DNA of 64,000 nucleotides from Mediterranea massiliensis. GTDB lineage: Bacteria > Bacteroidota > Bacteroidia > Bacteroidales > Bacteroidaceae. The DNA lies in assembly GCA_015060685.1 (NCBI GenBank), contig SUXZ01000014.1, positions 1-64,000 of the forward strand, in the 5' to 3' direction. Every line of letters starts with the position of its first letter. Position 1 is the first letter of the stretch. Position numbers and translations under genes: made by a program. Shown here one piece after another: positions 51,476 through 60,279 of this stretch. The notes under the pieces were generated by a model that was not told where the DNA came from, made no database searches, and saw only the letters and a program-made list of their open reading frames with translations.

Positions 51476-53415
51476 TACAGAAATTTCTTTCCACCATTCG
51501 CCAGACAGCTGCCTTGTGCTACAACCTTTTGTTAGCATTCTTGGCATATTTTGTTTGCCGCTTGGCTTACTATTGGGAAAACATTGAATACTTTCCCGAT
51601 ATTTCGTTCGACCACCTTGGTGAACTTTTCTATGGAGGAGCCCGCTTTGACCTGACTACATTGGTTTACTTCAATGCCCTCTACATTCTTTGTATAGCCA
51701 TACCATTGCACTATAAGGAGACTTCCCGCCGCTTTGCCAATGTTGCGAAGTGGATTTTTGTGGTGTGCAACTCGCTGGTGATAGTTGCCAATTTGGTCGA
51801 TTCGGTCTATTTCAAATATACCAACCGCCGGACAACCGCTACCATCTTCCAGGAGTTTCAAAACGAAGACAATCTGGCATCTGTCTTTGGCGTGGAATTG
51901 CTGAATCATTGGTATTTGGTGTTGGTAGGAGTGTTGCTGATAGTAGCCTTGTGGAAGCTCTACATCCGTCCCGAAAATGTGGCGTTAAAACCATCGAAGG
52001 CAGCCTACTATATTTCTCAAGCCATCTGTTTGCTGCTCATGGTTGCCTTGTGCATCGGTGGTGCGCGAGGTGGATTCAAGCACTCAACACGTCCCATCAC
52101 CATCAGCAATGCCAACGACTATGCCGATGCTCCCATCGAAACGGCCATTGTACTGAATACACCTTTTTCGATTATTCGCACCATTGGAAAAGATATCTTT
52201 GAAAATCCTAACTATTTTGCAGATATCCAAGAGGCAGAAGCCTATTTTACGCCACTTCATCAACCGGCCGACACATTGGCTTCCCGGCAGAAGAATGTGG
52301 TGATATTCATCCTCGAAAGTTTCAGCCAGGAGTTTCTGGATAGAGGATTTGCAGCTTTTACCGATTCGCTTGCTCACGAAGGACTCTCCTTTGATATCGG
52401 TTTGGCCAATGGGCGGAAAAGCATCGACGGCATGCCTTCGGTGTTGTCTTCAATCCCCATGTTTGTCGAACCCTTCTTCTTGACACCGGCCTCTCTGAAC
52501 GAGGTGAGCGGCATTGCCGGCGAATTGAAGAAGGTTGGCTACGAAACGGCTTTCTATCACGGAGCACCCAATGGTTCGATGGGCTTTAGTGCATTTGCCA
52601 AAGCCACCGGTTTTGAGCACTATTTTGGCTTGGACGAGTATGTGGACGATAAATCTTTTGGCGGTATGGACGATTTCGATGGCATGTGGGCCGTTTGGGA
52701 CGAAGAGTTCTTCCAATTCTTCTGCAAGAGTTTAGGTTCCTTGAAGCAACCCTTTGCTTCGGCCATGTTCAGTGCAAGTTCTCACCATCCATTTGCCATC
52801 CCCGAAAAACATCAAGGAACCTTTGTCGACGAGGAGGGTGGCATGCCTTTGCACAAGTGTATTCGTTATACCGACTATGCCCTTCGTCGTTTCTTTGAAG
52901 AGGCAAGCAAGCAGCCCTGGTATCAGAATACTATATTCGTTATCACGGCCGACCATACCAACCAGCCGCAAGAGGCATACTACACAACCGACTTGGGCCG
53001 CTACCTTGTCCCCATCATCTTCTATGCGCCCGATGGCTCGTTGAAACAAAGAAGCAATGTCTTGGCTCAGCAGATAGACATCATGCCTACGTTATTGGGT
53101 TATTTAGGATACGACAAACCCTATATAGCCTTTGGTAAAGACCTTCTGCAAACACCCGATTCATTGTCTTATGTTTATAATTATCAGAATGGTATCTTTC
53201 AGTTTGTCCAAGGAAATCATCTTCTGCAATTCGATGGCAAGCAGGCAACCGCCTTCTACGACTATCAATCGGATTCATTGCTGAAGAACAACCTTTTAGG
53301 CACCTTCCCCGAAAAGCAGGTGCAAATGGAAACAACACTGAAAGCCATTATACAACAATACATGGAGCGGATGAATTCCGATAATATCGTTGTGAAAGAT
53401 GAAAGTAATCGTTGA
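51472..53415 (+). CDS. LTA-synthase-like sulfatase, probable phosphoethanolamine/phosphoglycerol transferase
   Basis: The 647-residue protein has five N-terminal membrane helices (about 15-210) and a periplasmic alkaline-phosphatase-fold domain. Metal and nucleophile sites are visible: ILESFSQEF, GRKSIDGMPSVLSS (likely Ser or Thr nucleophile region), SASSHHPF, and TADHTN. Proteins of this family move phosphoethanolamine or phosphoglycerol onto lipid A or surface glycans. It is coupled to the GT2 gene before it (4-nt overlap) and to pdxB after it (17-nt overlap). Confidence 0.87.
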   Translation: MIQKFLSTIRQTAALCYNLLLAFLAYFVCRLAYYWENIEYFPDISFDHLGELFYGGARFDLTTLVYFNALYILCIAIPLHYKETSRRFANVAKWIFVVCNSLVIVANLVDSVYFKYTNRRTTATIFQEFQNEDNLASVFGVELLNHWYLVLVGVLLIVALWKLYIRPENVALKPSKAAYYISQAICLLLMVALCIGGARGGFKHSTRPITISNANDYADAPIETAIVLNTPFSIIRTIGKDIFENPNYFADIQEAEAYFTPLHQPADTLASRQKNVVIFILESFSQEFLDRGFAAFTDSLAHEGLSFDIGLANGRKSIDGMPSVLSSIPMFVEPFFLTPASLNEVSGIAGELKKVGYETAFYHGAPNGSMGFSAFAKATGFEHYFGLDEYVDDKSFGGMDDFDGMWAVWDEEFFQFFCKSLGSLKQPFASAMFSASSHHPFAIPEKHQGTFVDEEGGMPLHKCIRYTDYALRRFFEEASKQPWYQNTIFVITADHTNQPQEAYYTTDLGRYLVPIIFYAPDGSLKQRSNVLAQQIDIMPTLLGYLGYDKPYIAFGKDLLQTPDSLSYVYNYQNGIFQFVQGNHLLQFDGKQATAFYDYQSDSLLKNNLLGTFPEKQVQMETTLKAIIQQYMERMNSDNIVVKDESNR

Positions 53416-54436
53416 CAATAAAATACCCTATATTCGCGAAGCATTGACATCGCTTGTCGATGAGGCCCTTTTCTTTCCGGCATCTCAAATTACGGCAGAC
53501 AAGGTAAAGGATGCTGATGCACTTATCATCCGTACACGCACTCAATGCAATCAGGCATTGCTGGAGGGGAGTAACGTGAAGTTCATTGCTACGGCAACCA
53601 TTGGATACGACCACATCGATACCGATTATTGCCGTCAGGCCGGTATTTCTTGGACCAACGCACCGGGCTGCAATGCATCTTCGGTAGCCCAATACTTGCA
53701 ATCGTCGTTGTTGTTGTTGCAACGCGATAAGGGATTTGAACTGAAAAATAAAACCATCGGAATTGTTGGGGTGGGGAATGTCGGTCGGAAAGTGGCTGAA
53801 GTAGCCAAGCAATTGGGTATGCGAGTATTGCTGAACGACCCTCCAAGGCAAGCGGCCGAAGGAGACGAGTCGTTCTGTTCCCTACAACAACTGGCCGAGG
53901 AGTGCGATGTGATAACCTTCCATACACCACTTAACAAAGTCGGTAGCTATAAATCCTATCATTTGGCCGACGAAGTTTTCTTCCGTACGTTGAAGCGCAC
54001 CCCTTTCATCATCAATACTTCGAGGGGGGAGGTCGTAGAGACACAAGCCTTGTTGGCTGCCTTGAATGGCGGACAGATAGCCGATGCCATTGTTGATGTG
54101 TGGGAAAACGAGCCGGCCATCGACTACAACCTATTAAATAAGGTATATATAGGCACCCCACACATTGCCGGATATTCGGCCGACGGAAAAGCCAATGCCA
54201 CTCGCATGTCGCTCGATGCGCTATGTCGCTATTTCCATTTGGAAGGTTGTTACCAAATCAATCCGCCCCTACCGGAAAATGCTCCCAAACTGATAGGTGA
54301 GGCCTTCTCCGATTACCTGCAAATCTACAATCCGTTGAACGATAGCGAAGCATTGAAAAAACATCCCGATTGGTTCGAACTGTTGCGAAACAATTACCCG
54401 ATAAGAAGAGAGCCTTCAGCCTACGGATTGAAGTGA
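53399..54436 (+). CDS. pdxB: Erythronate-4-phosphate dehydrogenase
   Basis: PdxB acts in the DXP-dependent pyridoxal phosphate pathway. It is a D-2-hydroxyacid dehydrogenase with the NAD loop GIVGVGNVGRKV, the catalytic Arg in INTSRGEVV, Glu in VWENEPAID, and His in GTPHIAGYSADGK. The 345-residue length and the C-terminal dimerisation tail after INPPLPENAP are typical of PdxB, setting it apart from SerA. The start overlaps the preceding sulfatase gene by 17 nt. Confidence 0.92.
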   Translation: MKVIVDNKIPYIREALTSLVDEALFFPASQITADKVKDADALIIRTRTQCNQALLEGSNVKFIATATIGYDHIDTDYCRQAGISWTNAPGCNASSVAQYLQSSLLLLQRDKGFELKNKTIGIVGVGNVGRKVAEVAKQLGMRVLLNDPPRQAAEGDESFCSLQQLAEECDVITFHTPLNKVGSYKSYHLADEVFFRTLKRTPFIINTSRGEVVETQALLAALNGGQIADAIVDVWENEPAIDYNLLNKVYIGTPHIAGYSADGKANATRMSLDALCRYFHLEGCYQINPPLPENAPKLIGEAFSDYLQIYNPLNDSEALKKHPDWFELLRNNYPIRREPSAYGLK

Positions 54437-54534
54437 TAATTCTTCTATTTTATCGATAAAAGCACCCAATTAACTGCGTTTGGTGCACAAATCTTCTTTT
54501 TTTGTGCAAAAAATTGCATTTATTTGGATAAATA

Positions 54535-54566
54535 TTTGCTCAAAACAATAAATATTCATTCCTTTG
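54535..54566 (+). promoter_or_regulatory. acpP promoter
   Basis: TTTG at 54535-54538 and TTCCTTTG at 54559-54566 are 20 nt apart. The leader before ATG 54619 is about 45 nt. Confidence 0.55.
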
Positions 54567-54618
54567 CGGTGCAAAATTTAAGAACTAAAATTATTTACTA
54601 ATTTAAAATCAAAAAATT

Positions 54619-54855
54619 ATGTCTGAAATTGCATCAAGAGTAAAAGCCATTATTGTAGATAAATTGGGCGTAGAAGAATCAGAAGTTACTAACGAAGCTA
54701 GCTTCACTAACGACCTCGGTGCAGACTCTCTTGACACTGTAGAGTTGATCATGGAATTCGAAAAGGAATTTGGTATCTCTATTCCAGATGACCAAGCTGA
54801 AAAGATTGGTTCTGTAGGTGATGCTGTAGCTTACATCGAAGAGCACGCTAAGTAA
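54619..54855 (+). CDS. acpP: Acyl carrier protein
   Basis: The 78-residue acidic helical protein carries the growing acyl chain in fatty-acid synthesis. Ser37 in [10 protein letters not shown] is the site of the 4'-phosphopantetheine arm. Codon use is biased to fast codons (many GAA, GCT, GTA, TCT), unlike the flanking genes, as expected for high expression. It lies 23 nt before fabF. Confidence 0.98.
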   Translation: MSEIASRVKAIIVDKLGVEESEVTNEASFTNDLGADSLDTVELIMEFEKEFGISIPDDQAEKIGSVGDAVAYIEEHAK

Positions 54856-54878
54856 TTCTAATCCCATACAGTTATAGA

Positions 54879-56141
54879 ATGGAATTAAAAAGAGTGGTAG
54901 TAACAGGTCTCGGCGCCATTACACCCATCGGCAACAACGTTCAAGATTATTGGGACGGACTTGTTAATGGTAGAAGTGGAGCGGGACCTATTACTCATTT
55001 TGACGCATCCCTTTTCAAGACACAATTTGCATGCGAAGTTAAAGGCTTCAATGCAGCAGATTATATTGACCGTAAAGAGGCCAGAAAGATGGACCTCTAC
55101 GCACAATATGCTGTAGCAGTAGCCAAGCAAGCAGTGAGCGATGCCGGATTGGATGGTGAAGCGATTGACAAGAACCGTGTTGGAGTAGTTTTCGGTGCTG
55201 GTATCGGAGGTATCAGAACTTTCGAAGAAGAAATTGGATACTATGCTATGAACAAGCAAAATGGTCCAAAATTCAATCCTTTCTTCATCCCGAAAATGAT
55301 TTCGGACATTGCTGCCGGTCAAATCTCTATCCTTTATGGTTTCCATGGTCCTAACTACGCAACAACCTCTGCATGTGCCACTTCAAGCAACGCCATTGCC
55401 GATGCATTCAACCTTATCCGTTTGGGAAAGGCCAATGCTATCGTAACAGGTGGTGCCGAAGCAGCTATAACAGAAGGTGGTGTTGGCGGATTTAGTGCCA
55501 TGCATGCCATCTCTACCCGCAACGACTCTCCAGAAACAGCATCTCGCCCATTCAGCGCAAGCCGCGACGGTTTTGTGATGGGAGAAGGTGCCGGATGCTT
55601 GATTCTCGAAGAATTGGAGCATGCAAAAGCACGCGGTGCTAAAATCTATGCCGAAGTTGCCGGTGTTGGTATGTCGGCCGATGCTTATCACCTTACTGCT
55701 ACCCACCCCGAAGGATTGGGTGCCAAGTTGGTGATGATGAATGCATTGGAAGACGCAGAGATGAAGCCAGAACAAGTAGATTACATCAACGTTCACGGTA
55801 CCTCTACCCCCGTTGGTGATATCTCTGAAGCAAAAGCCATTCAAGAAGTGTTTGGAGAACATGCTTACAAGTTGAACATCAGTTCAACCAAGTCTATCAC
55901 CGGACACTTGTTGGGAGCTGCTGGTGCCATCGAAGCCATCGCAAGCATCATGGCTATACAAAATGGCATTATTCCTCCTACTATCAACCACGAAGAGGGG
56001 GATAATGATGAGAAGATCGACTATAACATGAACTTCACTTTCAACAAAGCACAAAAACGTGAGGTAAACGTTGCATTGTCCAATACATTTGGTTTTGGCG
56101 GTCACAACGCATGTTTGATATTCAAGAAGTTTGTTGGATAA
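54879..56141 (+). CDS. fabF: 3-oxoacyl-ACP synthase II
   Basis: FabF is the condensing enzyme that elongates fatty acids. The 420-residue thiolase-fold protein has Cys166 in TTSACATSS, His in NVHGTSTPVGD (about 306), and His in KSITGHLLGAAG (about 343), plus the gatekeeper region NTFGFGGHN at the end. It follows acpP and is followed at once by rnc, the conserved Bacteroidetes order. Confidence 0.98.
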   Translation: MELKRVVVTGLGAITPIGNNVQDYWDGLVNGRSGAGPITHFDASLFKTQFACEVKGFNAADYIDRKEARKMDLYAQYAVAVAKQAVSDAGLDGEAIDKNRVGVVFGAGIGGIRTFEEEIGYYAMNKQNGPKFNPFFIPKMISDIAAGQISILYGFHGPNYATTSACATSSNAIADAFNLIRLGKANAIVTGGAEAAITEGGVGGFSAMHAISTRNDSPETASRPFSASRDGFVMGEGAGCLILEELEHAKARGAKIYAEVAGVGMSADAYHLTATHPEGLGAKLVMMNALEDAEMKPEQVDYINVHGTSTPVGDISEAKAIQEVFGEHAYKLNISSTKSITGHLLGAAGAIEAIASIMAIQNGIIPPTINHEEGDNDEKIDYNMNFTFNKAQKREVNVALSNTFGFGGHNACLIFKKFVG

Positions 56142-56148
56142 TAAGCTC

Positions 56149-56982
56149 GTGTTACAAAACCTAATAGACAAGATAAGGCTTCTTTTCCGTAAGGATAGGG
56201 AGTCTTATCTTTGTTTTTATAGGATAATGGGATTTTATCCGCACAACATCCAGGTTTATGAGCAGGCGTTGCTACATAAATCGACTGCTATCCGCTCGGA
56301 AGAGGGGCATTGGCTGAACAATGAACGCCTGGAATTCTTGGGAGATGCCGTTTTGAATTCGGTTGTCGGCGATATTGTTTATCGCTATTTCGACGGAAAG
56401 AAAGAGGGTTTCCTCACCAGCACACGCTCGAAAATCGTTCAGCGCGACACACTGAACAAACTGGCCGTAGAAATCGGTCTCGACAAATTGGTGAAGTATG
56501 GCTGCCGTTCCTCTTCGCACAACAATTACATCTACGGCAATGCTTTCGAGGCACTTGTTGGCGCCATCTACATAGACAGAGGCTATGCTTGCTGCCAGCA
56601 ATTCATTGAAAAACGAATCATCGACAAATACATCAATTTGGAGAAGATGTCTCGCAAGGAGGTAAACTTCAAGTCAAGGCTGATAGAGTGGGGCCAAAAG
56701 TACAAGTTCGAACTCTCCTTCGAGTTGATAGATCAACATTACGACGACGACAACAATCCCGTATTTCAAAGCGAAGTCCTTATCGAAGGTATTCCTGCCG
56801 GGTCGGGTGTAGGTTATTCGAAAAAAGAATCCCAGCAGTTGGCAGCACATGATGCCTTGACGCGAATCAAGAAAGATTGCGCGTTAAAGGAAGAGATTGA
56901 GCATGCAAAAGAGGTGAACCATCCCACACCCATACAGTCGGCCCCCAATGAAGAGGAGGCGCATACTGCTGATGCTGAATAA
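56149..56982 (+). CDS. rnc: Ribonuclease III
   Basis: RNase III cuts double-stranded RNA in rRNA and mRNA processing. The nuclease domain has the signature NERLEFLGDAVLNSVVGD and the second acidic cluster in FEALVGAIYIDRG. A double-stranded RNA-binding domain follows (about 180-245), and then a short acidic tail. I choose GTG 56149 (277 aa), 7 nt after the fabF stop, because homologues begin with this LQNLIDKIRLLF segment; TTG 56131, inside fabF, is the longer alternative. Confidence 0.93.
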   Translation: MLQNLIDKIRLLFRKDRESYLCFYRIMGFYPHNIQVYEQALLHKSTAIRSEEGHWLNNERLEFLGDAVLNSVVGDIVYRYFDGKKEGFLTSTRSKIVQRDTLNKLAVEIGLDKLVKYGCRSSSHNNYIYGNAFEALVGAIYIDRGYACCQQFIEKRIIDKYINLEKMSRKEVNFKSRLIEWGQKYKFELSFELIDQHYDDDNNPVFQSEVLIEGIPAGSGVGYSKKESQQLAAHDALTRIKKDCALKEEIEHAKEVNHPTPIQSAPNEEEAHTADAE

Positions 56983-56985
56983 TTG

Positions 56986-57996
56986 TTATCCGAAGCAGAT
57001 TCCCATTCTGCGACCTTGAACGATAAGGTCGTGGTTCTCCGTTACAAGTTTTAGTTTTCCGGCCACTTCGGTCAGAGGGAGTGACGAAATCTGGTCTCCC
57101 TTCAGTGTTACCATCCGTCCAAATTGTTGGTTGGCTATCAGTTCGGTAGCATGTCCGCCCATGCGAGTGGAAAGGTTGCGGTCGAATGGTGTTGGCGAAC
57201 CGCCTCGTTGGATGTATCCCAATACTGTTTCGCGTGTTTCAATGCCTGTTTCGTACTCAATTTCCTGTGCAATGTATTCTGCCGCACGCTTGCGTCCGTC
57301 AGTCTTGATGCCCTCGGCCACCACTACGATGGAGTAGGGCTTACCCTTCTTGAGTCGTTGCAGAATTGTATCTCCAATGCGGTGAATGTTATACTCTATT
57401 TCCGGAATCAGGATAACATCTCCCCCTCCGGCCATGCCCGAGTATAGTGCAATCCATCCGGCTTTGTGTCCCATCACCTCGATTACCATCACTCGCTTGT
57501 GCGAGCTGGCGGTAGAGTGCAGGCGGTCGATGGCATCGGTAGCAATGTTTACTGCCGAGTCGAAACCGAACGAAAAGTCGGTTCCCCAAATGTCGTTATC
57601 GATGGTCTTGGGTATAGATACCACGTTCAGCCCCATGGCCGACAGTTTGTTGGCTGTCTTCTGCGTTCCGTTTCCGCCGATGCAAACAATGCAATCCAAT
57701 CCCAGTTCCTTTACGTTTCGTTCAATGAGAGCAGGCTTGTTGGTATCGGCCGTGATGCCTCCCTTCTTGAAAGGCTTTTCGCGCGAAGTGCCCAATATGG
57801 TACCGCCAAGATTCAGCAATCCGGAGAGCGATTTTTCGTTGAAGGTTTCCACTTCTTTGGTCAGCAGTCCTTGGAAACCGCTATGTATTCCCACCACTTC
57901 CATTCCGTAGTGATTGATGGCTGTTTTACAAACTCCCCTGATGGTAGCATTAATACCTGGGCAATCGCCTCCTGAAGTAAGAATTCCTATTCTCAT
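56986..57996 (-). CDS. pfkA: 6-phosphofructokinase
   Basis: Pfk commits fructose 6-phosphate to glycolysis. The 336-residue protein starts RIGILTSGGDCPGINATIRG and has the effector/ATP loop IGGNGTQ (107-112), the catalytic PKTIDND (129-135) and EVMGHKAGWIAL. Gly at the E. coli 104-equivalent points to ATP, while Lys at the 124-equivalent is a trait of PPi-type enzymes; this mix is known for group III ATP-PFKs. The Asp at the 103-equivalent is Asn here. It converges on rnc with 3 nt between stops. Confidence 0.93.
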   Translation of the reverse strand: MRIGILTSGGDCPGINATIRGVCKTAINHYGMEVVGIHSGFQGLLTKEVETFNEKSLSGLLNLGGTILGTSREKPFKKGGITADTNKPALIERNVKELGLDCIVCIGGNGTQKTANKLSAMGLNVVSIPKTIDNDIWGTDFSFGFDSAVNIATDAIDRLHSTASSHKRVMVIEVMGHKAGWIALYSGMAGGGDVILIPEIEYNIHRIGDTILQRLKKGKPYSIVVVAEGIKTDGRKRAAEYIAQEIEYETGIETRETVLGYIQRGGSPTPFDRNLSTRMGGHATELIANQQFGRMVTLKGDQISSLPLTEVAGKLKLVTENHDLIVQGRRMGICFG

Positions 57997-58153
57997 ATTG
58001 ATTCTCTTTTATGAGTTTGACATCTGTTTATTGTGCTGATTTCTATGCCGTTTTTTGTACGGATTGGCATGGATAATGCTGTTTTGCACAGAAATTACGC
58101 GGTAAAGGTATAAAAAAAAGGAGAAAAAGATGGGCGATGATAATAATTAAGAT

Positions 58154-58161
58154 TAATTTTG
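58154..58161 (+). promoter_or_regulatory. -7 box of the GH3-type adenylating gene
   Basis: TAATTTTG, 26 nt before ATG 58188. It excludes the longer in-frame start at 58137. Confidence 0.55.
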
Positions 58162-58187
58162 CACCCAAATTTTCTAAACGAATAGGT

Positions 58188-59699
58188 ATGAACTTAACTA
58201 AGTTTCTGAATAAGATATATCTTGCTCCAAGTTTGAAGCGCTTGAGCCGATATGCATCCGAACCGGAGAAGGTACAGCTCGAGGTTCTGTTGCGTTTGGT
58301 CAAGAAGGCAAAGAATACGGAGTGGGGCAAAAAATATAATTATGATTCCATTCGTACATATGAAGACTTCAAGTCCCGTGTACCTTTGCAGACCTACGAG
58401 GAGGTGAAACCCTATGTAGAGCGTTTGCGTGCAGGCGAGCAGAACCTGTTGTGGCCTTCCGAAATCCGTTGGTTTGCCAAGTCTTCGGGCACTACGAATG
58501 ATAAGAGTAAGTTCCTGCCTGTTAGCCGTGAGTCGCTGAAGGATACCCACTATCGTGGTGGCCAGGATGCCGTGGCCTTGTACCTTGCCCAAAATCCGGA
58601 TAGCCGTTTCTTCTCGGGTAAGGGATTGATTCTTGGCGGCAGTCACAGTCCCAATCTGAATACCAACCACAGCCTGGTTGGCGATTTGTCGGCCATCTTG
58701 ATTGAAAACATCCATCCGTTTGTCAATTGTTTCCGCGTGCCCGGCAAGCAGATAGCCTTGATGGAACACTTCGAAGAGAAGATAGAGGCCATTTCCAATA
58801 CCACCTATGATGTCAACGTAACCAACCTTTCCGGTGTGCCCTCTTGGATGCTGGTGGTTATCAAACGCTTGTTGGATAAGACAGGCAAGCAATCCTTGGA
58901 ACAGGTTTGGCCGAATCTGGAAATCTTCTTCCACGGAGGCGTTGCGTTTACCCCCTATCGCGAGCAGTACAATGAGATTATCCGTAGCAGCAAGATGCAC
59001 TATATGGAGACCTACAATGCCAGCGAGGGCTATTTTGGTACGCAAAGCGACCTGACCGATCCGGCCTTGCTGCTGATGATAGACTATGGCATCTTCTTCG
59101 AGTTCATTCCGATGGATGAGTTCGAAAAGCCCCATCCGAAAGTATGCAGCCTCACCGAGGTAGAGATAGGAAAGAACTATGCCGTGGTCATTTCCACCTC
59201 AGCCGGTTTGTGGCGATACATCATTGGCGACACCGTCAAGTTTACGCAAAAGAATCCCTATAAGTTCATCATTTCCGGTCGTACAAAGCATTTCATCAAT
59301 GCCTTTGGCGAAGAGTTGATTGTAGATAATGCCGAGAAAGGGCTTGCCAAGGCATGTGCAGCAACCGGAGCCAAGGTGCTCGACTATACCGCTGCACCGG
59401 TCTTTATGGATGCCAATGCCAAGTGCCGCCATCAGTGGCTGATAGAGTTTGCCCAGATGCCCGATGACCTGGGAAAGTTTGCCAAGATACTGGATGACAC
59501 GTTGAAAGAGGTGAACTCCGACTACGAGGCCAAGCGTCAGAAAGACATTGCCTTGCAGCCGTTGGAGGTAGTCGTTGCCCGCAAGAACCTGTTCAACGAT
59601 TGGCTTGATGGAAAAGGCAAGTTGGGCGGTCAGCACAAGATACCCCGCTTGAGCAATAGCCGTCAATACATCGAAGAGATGATGGCGTTGAACAACTAA
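58188..59699 (+). CDS. GH3 auxin-responsive-promoter family acyl-adenylating enzyme
   Basis: The 503-residue protein is related to plant GH3 acyl-acid amido synthetases, in the ANL adenylating superfamily. It shows the ATP motif FAKSSGTTNDKSKFLPVS, a middle NASEGYFGTQSDL, and the hinge region GLWRYIIGDTVKF followed by GRTKHFINAFGEEL. It should adenylate a carboxylic acid and pass it to an amino group, but the substrates in Bacteroidetes are unknown. It is monocistronic. (Not glycoside hydrolase family 3.). Confidence 0.88.
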   Translation: MNLTKFLNKIYLAPSLKRLSRYASEPEKVQLEVLLRLVKKAKNTEWGKKYNYDSIRTYEDFKSRVPLQTYEEVKPYVERLRAGEQNLLWPSEIRWFAKSSGTTNDKSKFLPVSRESLKDTHYRGGQDAVALYLAQNPDSRFFSGKGLILGGSHSPNLNTNHSLVGDLSAILIENIHPFVNCFRVPGKQIALMEHFEEKIEAISNTTYDVNVTNLSGVPSWMLVVIKRLLDKTGKQSLEQVWPNLEIFFHGGVAFTPYREQYNEIIRSSKMHYMETYNASEGYFGTQSDLTDPALLLMIDYGIFFEFIPMDEFEKPHPKVCSLTEVEIGKNYAVVISTSAGLWRYIIGDTVKFTQKNPYKFIISGRTKHFINAFGEELIVDNAEKGLAKACAATGAKVLDYTAAPVFMDANAKCRHQWLIEFAQMPDDLGKFAKILDDTLKEVNSDYEAKRQKDIALQPLEVVVARKNLFNDWLDGKGKLGGQHKIPRLSNSRQYIEEMMALNN

Positions 59700-59718
59700 T
59701 GCGTTCCGTAAAAATCCA

Positions 59719-60114
59719 TTAAGGTTTCAGTTGGTTTATTTCGTTGCCGCTCTTGTCAAACAAGTAGTGGCCCCCCTCCTTATTCAATGGGAACAAACGC
59801 ATGCTTTCGCTGATGTTTTCCACGATTATCAGCGTGTTCTCCTCTTCAAATCGGTTGATGTTCAGGATGAAAGGAGTGCTGTTGATGGTCTGGTTCGTCA
59901 ACAGGCTGTCGTTCAGGAATATCGAAATCGAGTCGTCGGCAAATCCTTCGGCCAGCTCTATCCGGTAGGTTTCGGCGAATTGTCGGCCCGCTTTCTTCTC
60001 TTGCTGCATTCGCAGGCTCATATAGACAAAAACCACTACCACGAAAATCACGGCAAATGCCAAAATGGCGTTGCCTATCATGAATTGCTTGTTGGTGTTC
60101 AAACGATGTGCCAT
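59719..60114 (-). CDS. Single-pass membrane protein of unknown function
   Basis: The 131-residue protein has a cytoplasmic N-terminus, one membrane helix (IGNAILAFAVIFVVVVFVYM, about 13-32), and an external domain of about 95 residues (AETYRIELAEGFADDSISIFLN, ENISESMRLFPLNKEGGHYLF). ATG 60114 fits the -7 box at 60149-60156; the upstream frame to 60273 is not used. I do not recognise a family. It is convergent with the adenylating gene. Confidence 0.75.
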   Translation of the reverse strand: MAHRLNTNKQFMIGNAILAFAVIFVVVVFVYMSLRMQQEKKAGRQFAETYRIELAEGFADDSISIFLNDSLLTNQTINSTPFILNINRFEEENTLIIVENISESMRLFPLNKEGGHYLFDKSGNEINQLKP

Positions 60115-60148
60115 CTTCCTTATCCTTATTAGTTGGTTATCTGCTGTG

Positions 60149-60156
60149 CAAAAGTA
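60149..60156 (-). promoter_or_regulatory. -7 box of the small membrane protein gene
   Basis: TACTTTTG on the minus strand, 34 nt before ATG 60114. Confidence 0.6.
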
Positions 60157-60240
60157 CATTTTTTTAGCATAAATTGCTACTATTCTGTCAAAAACACCAT
60201 TATTCTTTCTTTTCTTTTCTACTATTCCGTTGTTTTTCTG

Positions 60241-60248
60241 TAACTTTG
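60241..60248 (+). promoter_or_regulatory. -7 box of the esterase-GH3 operon
   Basis: TAACTTTG, 31 nt before ATG 60280. Confidence 0.6.
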
Positions 60249-60279
60249 TGGAAAGTTTACTATTAAAATACAAAGTTCT

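Noticed and set aside
58194-59135. Minus-strand frame opposite the adenylating enzyme gene
   Set aside because: Composition mirrors the coding strand and no promoter or motif supports it.
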